64,000 nucleotides of DNA, from contig LN554852.1 in the NCBI GenBank assembly GCA_000953735.1, positions 1,251,846 to 1,315,845 of the forward strand, written 5' to 3'. The number at the start of each line of letters is the position of its first letter. The stretch's first letter is position 1. The notes under the pieces are model-generated. The model had not been told where the DNA came from. It did not search any database and saw only the letters and a program-made list of their open reading frames with translations. A program made the position numbers and the translations under genes. This DNA comes from Moritella viscosa. GTDB taxonomy: Bacteria > Pseudomonadota > Gammaproteobacteria > Enterobacterales > Moritellaceae. Below are positions 47,385 through 55,986 of this stretch, piece by piece.

Positions 47385-47867
47385 TTATTGGTCTGCTAAC
47401 TGTATCTTTCTTAACAAGTTTGCTAACTGCGCTTGCTCTTGGTTGCTAAGTACGCTGAGCATGTTATCCATGTTAGCAACATGCGCATTCAATGCTGTGT
47501 CTACCAACTCAATTCCCTTTTTAGTCAGAGTTACCTTACAGCTGCGTCGGTCTTGCTCGCTGGCAATGCGTTGGACAAATCCATTTTTTACTAAGTGTTC
47601 AATACGCATGCTGACCGCCCCAGAGGAGAGCATAAGGGTATGATATAACTCTGTTGGGGTAACCGCTGTATTGCTGCGACGTATGGTGGCTAAAATATCA
47701 AACTCGATGCCGCTTAATTCATATTCTTTAAAAACAGGATCTAACTTTTTCTTCCATGCATCATTGGTTTGACGTAATCGCCCGATAATCCCCATTGCAG
47801 AGCAATCCAGATCGGGCCTAACTGTTAACCACTGTTCAAGGATTTTATCGACTTTGTCTGATGGCAT
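47385..47867 (-). CDS. MarR-family regulator
   Basis: This 160-residue winged-helix regulator has the HTH and wing at about residues 55-110 (TPTELYHTLMLSSGAVSMRIEHLVKNGFVQR, then SEQDRRSCKVTLT). It is divergent from the EamA gene. Two palindromes with the half-site TATCTTTTT lie between the two starts, so it very likely represses both its own gene and the EamA/FMN-reductase operon. The inducer is unknown. The GNAT gene follows in the same direction. Confidence 0.9.
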   Translation of the reverse strand: MPSDKVDKILEQWLTVRPDLDCSAMGIIGRLRQTNDAWKKKLDPVFKEYELSGIEFDILATIRRSNTAVTPTELYHTLMLSSGAVSMRIEHLVKNGFVQRIASEQDRRSCKVTLTKKGIELVDTALNAHVANMDNMLSVLSNQEQAQLANLLRKIQLADQ

Positions 47868-47885
47868 TTTTATCTCTTAAATAAA

Positions 47886-47903
47886 TATCTTTTCAAAAAG
47901 ATA
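47886..47903. promoter_or_regulatory. MarR operator 1
   Basis: TATCTTTT-ca-AAAAGATA is a palindrome 19 bases before the marR start. It is the same half-site as operator 2. Confidence 0.7.
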
Positions 47904-47937
47904 CTTGATTTAAAGAACTTTTTCCATTACTTTTTAA

Positions 47938-47963
47938 AAAGTATCTTTTTAAAAAGATACTTT
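47938..47963. promoter_or_regulatory. MarR operator 2
   Basis: AAAGTATCTTTTT and AAAAAGATACTTT form a perfect 26-base palindrome without spacer, 31 bases before the EamA start. Confidence 0.8.
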
Positions 47964-47993
47964 GTGAAATCTTAATAATTACAATGAAGGTGA

Positions 47994-48902
47994 ATGATGA
48001 ATAGGATTCAGCAAATTAAGACAATAGCATTAACCGCAATTGCGCCCATCGTTTGGGGGAGTACTTATATCGTGACAACAGAAGCGTTACCACCAGAAAG
48101 TCCGCTTATTGCTTCAACCATCCGTGCACTTCCCGCAGGGATATTACTAGTGCTAATTAGCCGGACAAAGCCTACTGGGATTTGGTGGTTACGTTTGGCT
48201 ACGCTCGGTTTTCTGAACATAGGTTTATTTTTCTATTGCTTGTTTTTTGCGGCAACCTACCTACCGGGTGGCATGGCGTCGATGGTCATGTCTAGTCAGC
48301 CAGTGATTATTATGATCTTAAGTTGGTACTTACTGGGTGCAAGTTTTTCTTCACAACAAATGCTCGCCTGCGGATTTGGTATTTTTGGAGTGAGCCTGCT
48401 GGTGCTAAATAGCTCTGCGGAACTAAATATTGAAGGTGTGTTGATTGCCATTCTTGGCACCATAAGCATGGGGTTAGGTGTCGTACTGACAAAAAAATGG
48501 GGACGTCCAACGGGGATGACAATGCTTGGATTTACGGGGTGGCAGCTATTATTTGGCGGTATAATTCTGTTACCTGTTTCACTTTGGTTGGAAGGTGTTC
48601 CAACCCAACTGACGCCAACCAACTACTTTGGTTATGGGTATTTAAGCCTTGTTGGTAGCATTTTAGGTTACTTTCTCTGGTTTCGTGGTATCGAAAAACT
48701 ACCACCCGTGTCGGTTTCTTTTATCGGCTTTTTAAGCTGTGTTTCGGCCTGTTTCCTTGGTTATCTCATCCTAGATCAAACGCTGACTTGGCCTCAATTT
48801 ATAGGTGCTTCAGCCATTTTGTTTTCAATCGTGCTGGCTGCGCCTCGGCCATCCGCACAAACCAATTACTTAGCACAATTTCAAACTGTAAAACGGAGTT
48901 AA
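47994..48902 (+). CDS. EamA/DMT-family transporter
   Basis: This 302-residue inner-membrane protein has ten helices in two EamA repeats. Motifs are IAPIVWGSTYIVTTEALPP near the start and LSLVGSILGYFLWFRGIEKLPPVSVSF in the second repeat, typical of YedA/RhaT-like metabolite exporters. GAAGGTGA precedes tandem ATGs at 47994 and 47997. It is divergent from MarR and one base from the FMN reductase gene. The substrate is unknown. Confidence 0.88.
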   Translation: MMNRIQQIKTIALTAIAPIVWGSTYIVTTEALPPESPLIASTIRALPAGILLVLISRTKPTGIWWLRLATLGFLNIGLFFYCLFFAATYLPGGMASMVMSSQPVIIMILSWYLLGASFSSQQMLACGFGIFGVSLLVLNSSAELNIEGVLIAILGTISMGLGVVLTKKWGRPTGMTMLGFTGWQLLFGGIILLPVSLWLEGVPTQLTPTNYFGYGYLSLVGSILGYFLWFRGIEKLPPVSVSFIGFLSCVSACFLGYLILDQTLTWPQFIGASAILFSIVLAAPRPSAQTNYLAQFQTVKRS

Positions 48903-48903
48903 T

Positions 48904-49497
48904 ATGAAGCTTACTATAGTATCTGGAAGTCAAAGAGCGAATTCTCAAAGCCTGAGTGTTGCCTATTACCTACAAACATTGGCTGACCGCCATTTTGATG
49001 AGGTAACTGTTCTCGATTTACATCAACTGGAGCTGCCATTTTGGAATGAGGGAGTATGGCAAGACGATGAGGAGTGGAAACCATGGGAACCTATTTCGCA
49101 AACGCTCAAGCAATCGGACGCGTTCATTTTTATTACGCCTGAATGGCATGGAATGGCAACGCCTGCATTAAAAAATTTTTTGATGCTAGCTACTGACGAG
49201 GAATTAGCTCACAAGGCCGCGCTGCTGGTGGGCGTTTCTGCAAGTGTTAATGGTGTTTACCCGATTAGTGAATTACGAATGACGGGAAACAAAAACAACC
49301 ATGTATGTTTTCTGCCTGATCATCTTATATTTCGGCACTGCGATGATGTTCTGATATCTGAGAATGAATGTACTGACCAGAATTTGCATGATCGCAGCGA
49401 GTATACGGTAGCGTTGCTTGCCGCTTATGCTAATGCGCTTGCGCCTGTGCACCGCGATATGGTCAATGTGGGGAAACCGTTCCGCTATGGCATGTAG
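48904..49497 (+). CDS. NAD(P)H-dependent FMN reductase
   Basis: This 197-residue flavodoxin-like protein of the FMN_red family has the FMN phosphate loop SGSQRANSQS (about residues 7-16) and the TPEWHGMATPALKNFL motif (about 78-93). It reduces flavin or flavin-accepting substrates such as quinones or azo compounds. It is translationally coupled to the EamA gene and shares the MarR-type control, which suggests a detoxification pair. Confidence 0.88.
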   Translation: MKLTIVSGSQRANSQSLSVAYYLQTLADRHFDEVTVLDLHQLELPFWNEGVWQDDEEWKPWEPISQTLKQSDAFIFITPEWHGMATPALKNFLMLATDEELAHKAALLVGVSASVNGVYPISELRMTGNKNNHVCFLPDHLIFRHCDDVLISENECTDQNLHDRSEYTVALLAAYANALAPVHRDMVNVGKPFRYGM

Positions 49498-49573
49498 CCT
49501 CATATCTCATTTAATAAGGCGTTGACTGTTGCTAGTCAGCGTCTCTTTGCTTAACCATTAAGGAATAAATTAA

Positions 49574-49661
49574 CATCATGCGGGTAAATTACTGCCTCAT
49601 ATACCTGCGGAACAATTCCCCGCACATGCCTTAGCTTGCGAGTTATATAAAGTAGCCAGTA
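49574..49661 (+). pseudogene. Short coding-like fragment next to the IS
   Basis: After a stop at 49571-49573 the frame reads [19 protein letters not shown]-like residues up to the IS edge and has coding character. On the other side of the IS (50963-51030) a different frame reads HFTALLKEVDTVRKLKK and a stop. Joining the flanks across the 3-bp duplication does not restore one frame, so an already damaged gene seems to have been hit. I do not recognise the product. Confidence 0.35.
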
Positions 49662-49805
49662 TGGACTTCCCAGATTTCACTAGACAGTTTCTAACTTAGA
49701 ATAATACGTTTCCTCAAATTTAGCAGGAGAAACTGGACTTCCCAGATTTCACTAGACAGTTTCTAACTTAGAATAATACGTTTCCTCAAATTTAGCAGGA
49801 GAAAC
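49662..49805. repeat. Perfect tandem duplication of the IS left end (2 x 72 bp)
   Basis: The 72 bases at 49662-49733 are repeated base for base at 49734-49805. Each copy has the terminal inverted repeat and the end of the orfB coding region. Only the inner copy is joined to the rest of the IS. Confidence 0.93.
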
Positions 49806-50573
49806 ACCGCCTGTATGTGAGTGACGCTTTTTAGGATTGTAAAACATTTCTATAAAATTAAATATCTCTGCTTTCGCATCGTTACGCGTCGAATATATCT
49901 TCTTCTTAATTATGTGCTTTTTGATTGTTGCGAAAAAGCTTTCAGCAACCGCATTATCATGGCAATTACCTCGACGACTCATCGAAGGTACAAGCTTGTG
50001 CTCTTTCATCAATGCTAAGTAATCTGAGCTACCATATTGGCTACCTTGATCCGTGTGTACCATCACTTCAGATTTTGGCTGGCGTTGATAAACTGCCATT
50101 AGCAATGCTTTCATGACTAAATGCTTATCCATATTTTTATCCATCGACCAACCAACGACTCGTCTAGAAAATAAGTCCAAGACTGTAGCAAGGTACAAGA
50201 AACCTTCATGTGTTCTGATGTAGGTGATGTCGCTCACCCACGATTGGTTCGGCCTTGGTGGGTTGAATTGACGAACTAACAAGTTATCCGCTATTCGTGA
50301 CGTCTTACCGCCTTTAATATGTCGGCGTTTATAGCCAATTTGAGCCTTGAGCTTGTGCTCAGACATTATCTTTGCCACACGGTTAACGCTGCATGATTCA
50401 CCTGCATCACGTAAATCACGGTGTATCCAAGGACTACCGTATGTTCCACCGCTAACCACATAGAACTCTTTGATTAATTTGAGCAAGCGGTTATCTTCAA
50501 TTGTTCTGTCACTTACTGGTTTATTTAACCAAGCATAAAAACCACTGCGGTGTAATTTAAATACCCGGCACAT
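49752..50573 (-). CDS. IS3-family transposase OrfB (DDE integrase)
   Basis: This 273-residue frame covers the catalytic part. An HTH_21-like region is followed by an rve integrase core with the acidic triad: D in WVSDITYI, D in VHTDQGSQYG, and E in NAVAESFFATIKKH. The frame is open upstream to the slippery site and is expected to be made as an OrfAB fusion by -1 frameshifting rather than from its own ATG. It appears intact, so the element may be active. Confidence 0.92.
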   Translation of the reverse strand: MCRVFKLHRSGFYAWLNKPVSDRTIEDNRLLKLIKEFYVVSGGTYGSPWIHRDLRDAGESCSVNRVAKIMSEHKLKAQIGYKRRHIKGGKTSRIADNLLVRQFNPPRPNQSWVSDITYIRTHEGFLYLATVLDLFSRRVVGWSMDKNMDKHLVMKALLMAVYQRQPKSEVMVHTDQGSQYGSSDYLALMKEHKLVPSMSRRGNCHDNAVAESFFATIKKHIIKKKIYSTRNDAKAEIFNFIEMFYNPKKRHSHTGGVSPAKFEETYYSKLETV

Positions 50574-50620
50574 AGTGACGATTGAAAATTTGTTTTGGTG
50601 CTCTCGGATGAAGCCGTACT

Positions 50621-50899
50621 TTACTCGGGATTGCTGGCAAAGTACCTTGCGGCCTTTTTTAGGATATCTCGCTCCTCCGTAACCCGTTTTAGCTCGGATT
50701 CAAGTTTAGCGATCCTTAATTGTTCATCAGATGATTTAGCTTGTTTAGGTTTATCTGATAACTGGCTGCGCCAGTGATATAACGTTTTAGTACAAATACC
50801 AAGTCGTTCTGATACTTCTGCTACCGAATAGCCACGTTCAGTGATTTGTTTAACTGCTTCAATTTTAAATTCTTGGGTATACCGTTTGCCTTTGCTCAT
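50621..50899 (-). CDS. IS3-family transposase OrfA
   Basis: This 92-residue DNA-binding part has an HTH_Tnp_1 domain (KRYTQEFKIEAVKQITERGYSVAEVSERLGI) and a leucine-zipper-like coil (LRIAKLESELKRVTEERDILKKAA). The ATG at 50899 has AGAGG six bases upstream; a GTG at 50905 is in frame. The A6G run at 50660-50654 near its end allows the -1 shift into orfB. Confidence 0.92.
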   Translation of the reverse strand: MSKGKRYTQEFKIEAVKQITERGYSVAEVSERLGICTKTLYHWRSQLSDKPKQAKSSDEQLRIAKLESELKRVTEERDILKKAARYFASNPE

Positions 50900-51073
50900 A
50901 AACACCTCTAATTAAAGTTACAATGTAACTTGATTGGTGTCTAGCAAAGTCTGGGAAGTCCAGTACTTCGTCACTTTACTGCGTTACTTAAAGAGGTTGA
51001 TACAGTCAGAAAATTAAAAAAGTAGACTCTAGAACGCTAGAAGAAGTTTAGTCAGCACTAACCTAAAGTTAAC

Positions 51074-51122
51074 AAAAAGCGCCACCTATTTCTTATTTAC
51101 AGTGATTTGGTGGCGTTTTTTA
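51074..51122 (+). terminator. Rho-independent terminator
   Basis: CGCCACC and GGTGGCG form the stem, flanked by A and T runs with a 22-base loop. It is the only notable item in the 375 bases between the IS and the chemoreceptor gene, and probably ended the gene interrupted by the IS. Confidence 0.8.
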
Positions 51123-51337
51123 TTCATGTATCACGAAGAATGGTCGATACCCTACTTTGTGTAATTAATGGATTATTCAGAGCATTCTCGTAATTATGGA
51201 ATGATAAGTAGAGAGTTAAGGATGTAATTTAGGATATGTAATTAATTTAAAGCATATTCTAATCTTGTTAAATACTGTTGAGGCGTAGATTCTCTCAGCT
51301 GTTAATCTCTGATCAATCTAATTGTGGAATAAAAACA

Positions 51338-53248
51338 ATGATAAAAAATTTAGGATTTAAAAGACTCATCATATTGTCGGTAGTTATCTTACTGACCGCT
51401 ATTTTACTTGTTTCAAATATAATTTCTTACAATACAATTAAATCTAAAACCATTGAAGATGTAAACCTGCTGTCGAGTTCAATCGTAAGCTACGAAGCTA
51501 ACAAAATTGAAGATTGGTTTACAACAAAAACAGATGCGCTTAATGCCATCAGTCAAAAATACAAGTCGAATGGCCTAGGTGATGATTACGTCACAATCGC
51601 GCGACTAATGAAGGAAACCAGTGGTTTTGCTAGTGTCTTTTTCGCATTTGATGATGGTGTCACGTATTCTACAGCTCAAAATTCAGACTGGGTTAATGGC
51701 GTTGCGATTATAGAACGTTACGATGCGCGTAAACGCCCTTGGTATACCAAAGGTAAGAACACTGCAACGCTAGATGTGACGGATGTTTATAATGCTAGGA
51801 GTACCGGTCTTCCAGTTATTTCAGTCGTGCGTAATATCGGTAATGGTGTGCTGTTAGGTAATATTGGTTTAGAAATTCTTGAAGAAACAGTTAAAAATGT
51901 TAATTACCCTGGTTCTGCGACAGCTATTATGGATAGCGATGGTAATGCATTAGCATCCAATTCACTTATATTGAAAACGGGGGTTAATTTTTCTGATATC
52001 GGCATGAGTGATGTTAAAACCGGCATGCTAAGCGAAAGAGCACATACTACAGCTTATACTTTAGATGGTGTCGATAAGTTAGCCTTTACTCAAGAAATTA
52101 CACTCGTAAATGGCAAGCGATGGTACTTATTCATTGGTGTTGATAAGTCAGTCGCTTATGCAGAAGTCGATGAAGCGTTAGAGAGTGCTGTTGTGGTCTC
52201 TGCTATTATGCTCGCAATTGGCCTATTCTTGACTATTTTCGTATTGAATATTGTTTACCGTCCAATTGTATCATTGAAAGCAGTTGTCATGGATTTATCG
52301 AAAGGTAATGGCGATTTAACGCGTCGTTTACCGGTTGAAAGTAACGATGATTTAGGTGATATTTCGGGCGGTATTAATGCCTTCATTAAGAACCTACAAA
52401 CCTTAATGCTTGAGATCGATAACTCTTCACAGCATATTTCTGAAAGTGTGGGAAAGCTAGAGCAGCAAGCGACAAGCAATAACCAAGTATTAGATGCTCA
52501 CTCAATTGAAACAGACCAAATTGCAGCAGCAGTAGAAGAAATGAGTGCAACGGCGAATGATGTTGCCAGTAATGCTGAGGAAGCGTCGCAATTTACAGAT
52601 GCAATGAATAAGCAGGTCAGTACGTCGAAAGTGACGGTTACATCAACCACATCGACAGTCTCTAAGCTGGTTGAAGATGTAGAAAGTTCATCAAAAAGTA
52701 TCCAAGACATTGAGAAGGATACGCAAGCCATCACTAAAGTACTTAATGTGATTGGTGAGATTGCAGAACAAACAAATCTACTTGCGCTTAACGCGGCAAT
52801 TGAAGCTGCGCGAGCGGGTGAGCAAGGTCGGGGTTTTGCTGTCGTTGCTGATGAAGTTCGTGCGCTAGCGGCAAGAACACAAGTGAGCACGGCTGAAATC
52901 AAAGAGACGCTAGATGCATTAACTGCTGGTTCGAGCTCTGCGATTTTAGCGATGAATATGACACAAACGACTTGCCAACAGGCGGCAGAAAGTACGTATA
53001 CGGTAGCTGAAGATTTGGATCATATCGCTAAATCTGTAACGAAAATTAATGATTTAAACACGCAAATTGCAACTGCGGCTGAGGAACAAAGTAGTGTCTC
53101 TCATGAAGTGACTCGTAACATGACTGCGATCCGTGAAATGGCGCAAGAGCTAGCCATAAACGGTCAATCTACTGCTCAAGAGTCGGTAAATGTTGCAGTC
53201 GCTAATGAGCAACTGAAATCAATTGTGGCTCAATTTAAACTGAAATAA
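51338..53248 (+). CDS. Methyl-accepting chemotaxis protein, dCache type
   Basis: This 636-residue chemoreceptor has a transmembrane helix (about residues 9-31), a periplasmic double-Cache sensor (about 35-275; [15 protein letters not shown] and [18 protein letters not shown] are typical), a second helix (about 283-305), HAMP (about 306-360) and the signalling domain. The hairpin tip [37 protein letters not shown] is canonical. dCache sensors commonly bind amino acids or organic acids; the ligand is unknown. ATG 51338 is preferred over an upstream in-frame codon at 51278. A bidirectional terminator separates it from the convergent dcu gene. Confidence 0.92.
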   Translation: MIKNLGFKRLIILSVVILLTAILLVSNIISYNTIKSKTIEDVNLLSSSIVSYEANKIEDWFTTKTDALNAISQKYKSNGLGDDYVTIARLMKETSGFASVFFAFDDGVTYSTAQNSDWVNGVAIIERYDARKRPWYTKGKNTATLDVTDVYNARSTGLPVISVVRNIGNGVLLGNIGLEILEETVKNVNYPGSATAIMDSDGNALASNSLILKTGVNFSDIGMSDVKTGMLSERAHTTAYTLDGVDKLAFTQEITLVNGKRWYLFIGVDKSVAYAEVDEALESAVVVSAIMLAIGLFLTIFVLNIVYRPIVSLKAVVMDLSKGNGDLTRRLPVESNDDLGDISGGINAFIKNLQTLMLEIDNSSQHISESVGKLEQQATSNNQVLDAHSIETDQIAAAVEEMSATANDVASNAEEASQFTDAMNKQVSTSKVTVTSTTSTVSKLVEDVESSSKSIQDIEKDTQAITKVLNVIGEIAEQTNLLALNAAIEAARAGEQGRGFAVVADEVRALAARTQVSTAEIKETLDALTAGSSSAILAMNMTQTTCQQAAESTYTVAEDLDHIAKSVTKINDLNTQIATAAEEQSSVSHEVTRNMTAIREMAQELAINGQSTAQESVNVAVANEQLKSIVAQFKLK

Positions 53249-53274
53249 TCTAGTTCAGATTGACTTCATTGAAT

Positions 53275-53313
53275 AAAAAGCCATTAAGCATTAATGTTTA
53301 ATGGCTTTTTTAT
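53275..53313. terminator. Bidirectional terminator between MCP and dcu genes
   Basis: aaaaagccattaa and ttaatggctttttt form a 13-bp stem with a ten-base loop, with A and T tracts on the two sides. Confidence 0.9.
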
Positions 53314-53326
53314 TCACTTAGGGTTT

Positions 53327-54655
53327 TTAACCTATAACTATTTGACCTAATACATAGCCAACAAAACAAGCTGAAATAACGCCGATTAAGCCCACCGACA
53401 TAAACGAATGGTTAAAATAGTACTTACCAATTTTCGTTGTGCCTGAATTATCAAAGTTTACCGTGGCAATATCTGATGGGTAGTTAGGAATAAAGAAATA
53501 ACCATATACTGCAGGCATTAAACCTATCACTAACGCAGGTTCGAGTCCTAGCGCCAAACCGACGGGTAACATCATTCGAGCCGTTGCCGCTTGTGAGTTA
53601 ACCACAACTGAGACGATAAACAGTGATAATGCAAACGTCCAAGGGTGTAGCGTTACCATATCAACAATACTGGCTTTGAATTGCGGCATCGCGTATTGGA
53701 AGTAAGTATCAGACATCCATGCAATACCAAAGATAGCAATTGCTGCGACCATACCTGACTTGAAAACGACGCCATTCGGGACATCGCGCGGTTCGGTTTT
53801 GGTTGCGAGTAAAATAACACCACCAAACGCCAGCATCATCATTTGTATTACAACCGACATTTTGATTGGTGCTGCGCCGTCGGTGATAGTCCTAATGTCA
53901 GGAAACATAGCGATTACCACGATAGAGACGATCGCACCTAAAAAGATAAGTACTGCATTCCGTGCTTTGGCTGGTAGCGCTTCGTCTAAAGAAGTTGAGG
54001 TGGTATTTAAGATTTTTTCACGCCAGATAGGATCTTTTAAGCGTGCTTGGTATTCATCATCATCCTCTAATTCTTTACCTCGATGTAAACTATATAGTGC
54101 TAGCATTAATGTACCGAATAAAGTGGAAGGCACTGTGACCATTAAAATTGAAACGAGGGTGATAGAGCTATCTATATCCACTAATTGGGCTAAATAAAAC
54201 ACTACTGCAGCAGAAAGAGGAGAAGCTGTGATTGCGATTTGGGATGCTACTGATGCTGCAGCCATCGGGCGTTCAGGACGAATGCCATTTTTAAGTGCAA
54301 CATCACCAATGATAGGCATAATTGAATAAACAGCATGCCCTGTACCAAGCAAAAATGTCATTGTATAGGTAACAAAAGGGGCTATGAGTGTTACGCGTTT
54401 AGGATTTTTTCTTAAAATACGTTCTGCAATTTGTAGCATATACTTAAGCCCGCCAGCGGCTTCAAGGACCGATGCACAGGTGACAACAGCTAAGATAATC
54501 AGCATAACCGTTACGGGAGGCGACGTTGGTGGCATTTTGAAGATAAATACTTCAACCACCAACCCTATCCCTGATACAACCCCTAAACCTATTCCACCAA
54601 ATCGGGAACCAATATAGAGAATGATCAATAAAAACAGAAATTCAAAATACAGCAT
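53327..54655 (-). CDS. Anaerobic C4-dicarboxylate transporter (DcuA/DcuB family)
   Basis: This 442-residue inner-membrane protein has about 12 helices. Family blocks are seen throughout: AAGGLKYMLQIAERILRKNPKRVT, GTGHAVYSIMPIIGDVALKNGIRPERPMAAASVASQ, VVNSQAATARMMLPVGLALG and the C-terminal YPSDIATVNFDNSGTTKIGKY. It exchanges fumarate, malate or aspartate for succinate during fumarate respiration. DcuA and DcuB cannot be told apart safely; the alignment seems nearer DcuB. It stands between two chemoreceptor genes. Confidence 0.92.
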   Translation of the reverse strand: MLYFEFLFLLIILYIGSRFGGIGLGVVSGIGLVVEVFIFKMPPTSPPVTVMLIILAVVTCASVLEAAGGLKYMLQIAERILRKNPKRVTLIAPFVTYTMTFLLGTGHAVYSIMPIIGDVALKNGIRPERPMAAASVASQIAITASPLSAAVVFYLAQLVDIDSSITLVSILMVTVPSTLFGTLMLALYSLHRGKELEDDDEYQARLKDPIWREKILNTTSTSLDEALPAKARNAVLIFLGAIVSIVVIAMFPDIRTITDGAAPIKMSVVIQMMMLAFGGVILLATKTEPRDVPNGVVFKSGMVAAIAIFGIAWMSDTYFQYAMPQFKASIVDMVTLHPWTFALSLFIVSVVVNSQAATARMMLPVGLALGLEPALVIGLMPAVYGYFFIPNYPSDIATVNFDNSGTTKIGKYYFNHSFMSVGLIGVISACFVGYVLGQIVIG

Positions 54656-55074
54656 AACACCACCTTTAGTATAACTTTGTGGGTGGTATTTTATCGTGTA
54701 ACGAATAACGCTAAATTGAGCTATTTCGCATATTGAATAGAAGATAAAGACTATTTAATGGTGATTTGATATGGAATAATATTTTGATAAGTAATGTAAT
54801 TACCACACAATAATGTGAGCAGTAATCAAATTAGCTGGCATAGCAGCACACCATCAAGCGGCAGGATTTATCGAAGGTTAGAGCTGAGTTAGCTGGAAAC
54901 CTTGATTGGTGATGCTGGTGGGATTATTATAGGATGGTTAGCGATTACTTAATCAACCGCTAGCAGAGCAGACTACATTTATAGACATAGTATAAAAACA
55001 GTATAGAAAGGTTATAATTGCGTAGTTACAACGAACTGTGTCATGACAGCGTTGCACATAATTAGGAAATTGAC
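54656..55074. other. 419-base intergenic region
   Basis: It holds the dcu promoter region on one side and that of the gene at 55075 on the other. I see no reading frame of coding character and no strong hairpin. Confidence 0.4.
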
Positions 55075-55524
55075 ATGTTTTTGCTAAATAATATACATAA
55101 TAAAAATTACAAAAAATGCTATCCACAAGAATCAGATGTTATATTTGATATCTCGGAAAAGCAACTAGGGAATGTTAAAAATGCAGCCTGGAAAGAACTT
55201 CGAGAAGGAAGTATCGTTTGTGTAGTCACAAGCACAAGAAAGGTAAGTACTTTTTGTAAGGTGACTGCAATTAAAGGCCTTGGAGATAATGACCCTGATT
55301 GTGGCGAAACATTTATTTTATTCGGCGTTGTAATCGCAAAACTAACGCCTGAAAGTAATATGGGGTTACTGCTTAGTAAGTTTAGTGTGAAGCATCAGTA
55401 TCTTAGCAATAATAAATTTAGCATTGGCTCTAATGTTGCTGAACTGGGCTCAGTGTTAGACTCCCTACAAGTCAAAACCAGACGCGGTATTAAAAGCGTT
55501 GGTGAGCTCAAAGTAAACGCATAA
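55075..55524 (+). CDS. Hypothetical protein
   Basis: This 149-residue soluble protein has a beta-rich middle part (GSIVCVVTSTRKVSTFCKVTAIKGLGD, then ETFILFGVVIAKL) that resembles PUA/EVE-like small barrels in pattern only. I do not recognise the family. AGGAAA precedes the ATG. There is no signal peptide. It stands alone, 150 bases before another small gene. Confidence 0.55.
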   Translation: MFLLNNIHNKNYKKCYPQESDVIFDISEKQLGNVKNAAWKELREGSIVCVVTSTRKVSTFCKVTAIKGLGDNDPDCGETFILFGVVIAKLTPESNMGLLLSKFSVKHQYLSNNKFSIGSNVAELGSVLDSLQVKTRRGIKSVGELKVNA

Positions 55525-55676
55525 TAAATGTGTCAAGTTTGACGTTCGTACAAGGGCGTTACTTGACCTAAGTCTCTAATCTATCATCATATGCTACCCA
55601 TGTTGATATACATTGCGTTAGATCATTGCGCCCATTCTTGGTTAGCAGAACAATAGCTGTATTGGCAATCTGATCA

Positions 55677-55931
55677 ATGATGGATGATATGACAGATAAA
55701 AAGCTTATCCGTATTCTGCAAGCCTTTATTGCTATTGGTATCTCGCTCATCTTATTGGGCCATTATCTATTATCGTACACGGATTTTACTGAGCGGTATG
55801 GCGTGATGGGCATTATGATTTGTGCGGGCTGTATTGCTTTGGGGTTTGCTTGCTCGTTACCCACAAAAATGTATCTGACCTTTGTGCTTGTTAAACGTGA
55901 AAATGAACAAACAATAAAGGCGAGACAATAA
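55677..55931 (+). CDS. Small two-helix membrane protein
   Basis: This 84-residue protein has two hydrophobic helices (about residues 13-31 and 42-66) separated by YTDFTERYG, and a basic C-terminus (KRENEQTIKARQ). Alternative ATGs are at 55680 and 55689. I do not recognise the family. Its stop lies inside the stem of a downstream hairpin, so the frame and the terminator fit together. Confidence 0.5.
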   Translation: MMDDMTDKKLIRILQAFIAIGISLILLGHYLLSYTDFTERYGVMGIMICAGCIALGFACSLPTKMYLTFVLVKRENEQTIKARQ

Positions 55932-55969
55932 TGAGATTATCTCCCCCAAATATGCACTCGCCTTTATTA
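55914..55969. terminator. Terminator hairpin between a small gene and MCP 2
   Basis: AATAAAGGCGAG and CTCGCCTTTATT form a perfect 12-bp stem with a 32-base loop that contains the stop of the small gene. It lies just downstream of the convergent chemoreceptor gene. Confidence 0.65.
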
Positions 55970-55986
55970 TTCTTAAATAAACTGTA

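Larger units (their letters stand above)
49662..50962 (-). mobile_element. IS3-family insertion sequence with a duplicated end
   Basis: The element has terminal inverted repeats TGGACTTCCCAGA (left) and its complement TCTGGGAAGTCCA (right end at 50962). It carries overlapping orfA and orfB with an A6G slippery site, and is flanked by a 3-bp duplication gta (49659-49661 and 50963-50965). The core element is 49734-50962 (1229 bp). An extra copy of its left-terminal 72 bases lies outside it, and the target duplication abuts the outer copy. Confidence 0.92.

Noticed and set aside
49662-49805. CRISPR-like repeat
   Set aside because: There are only two directly abutting 72-bp copies without spacers, and they are an IS end.
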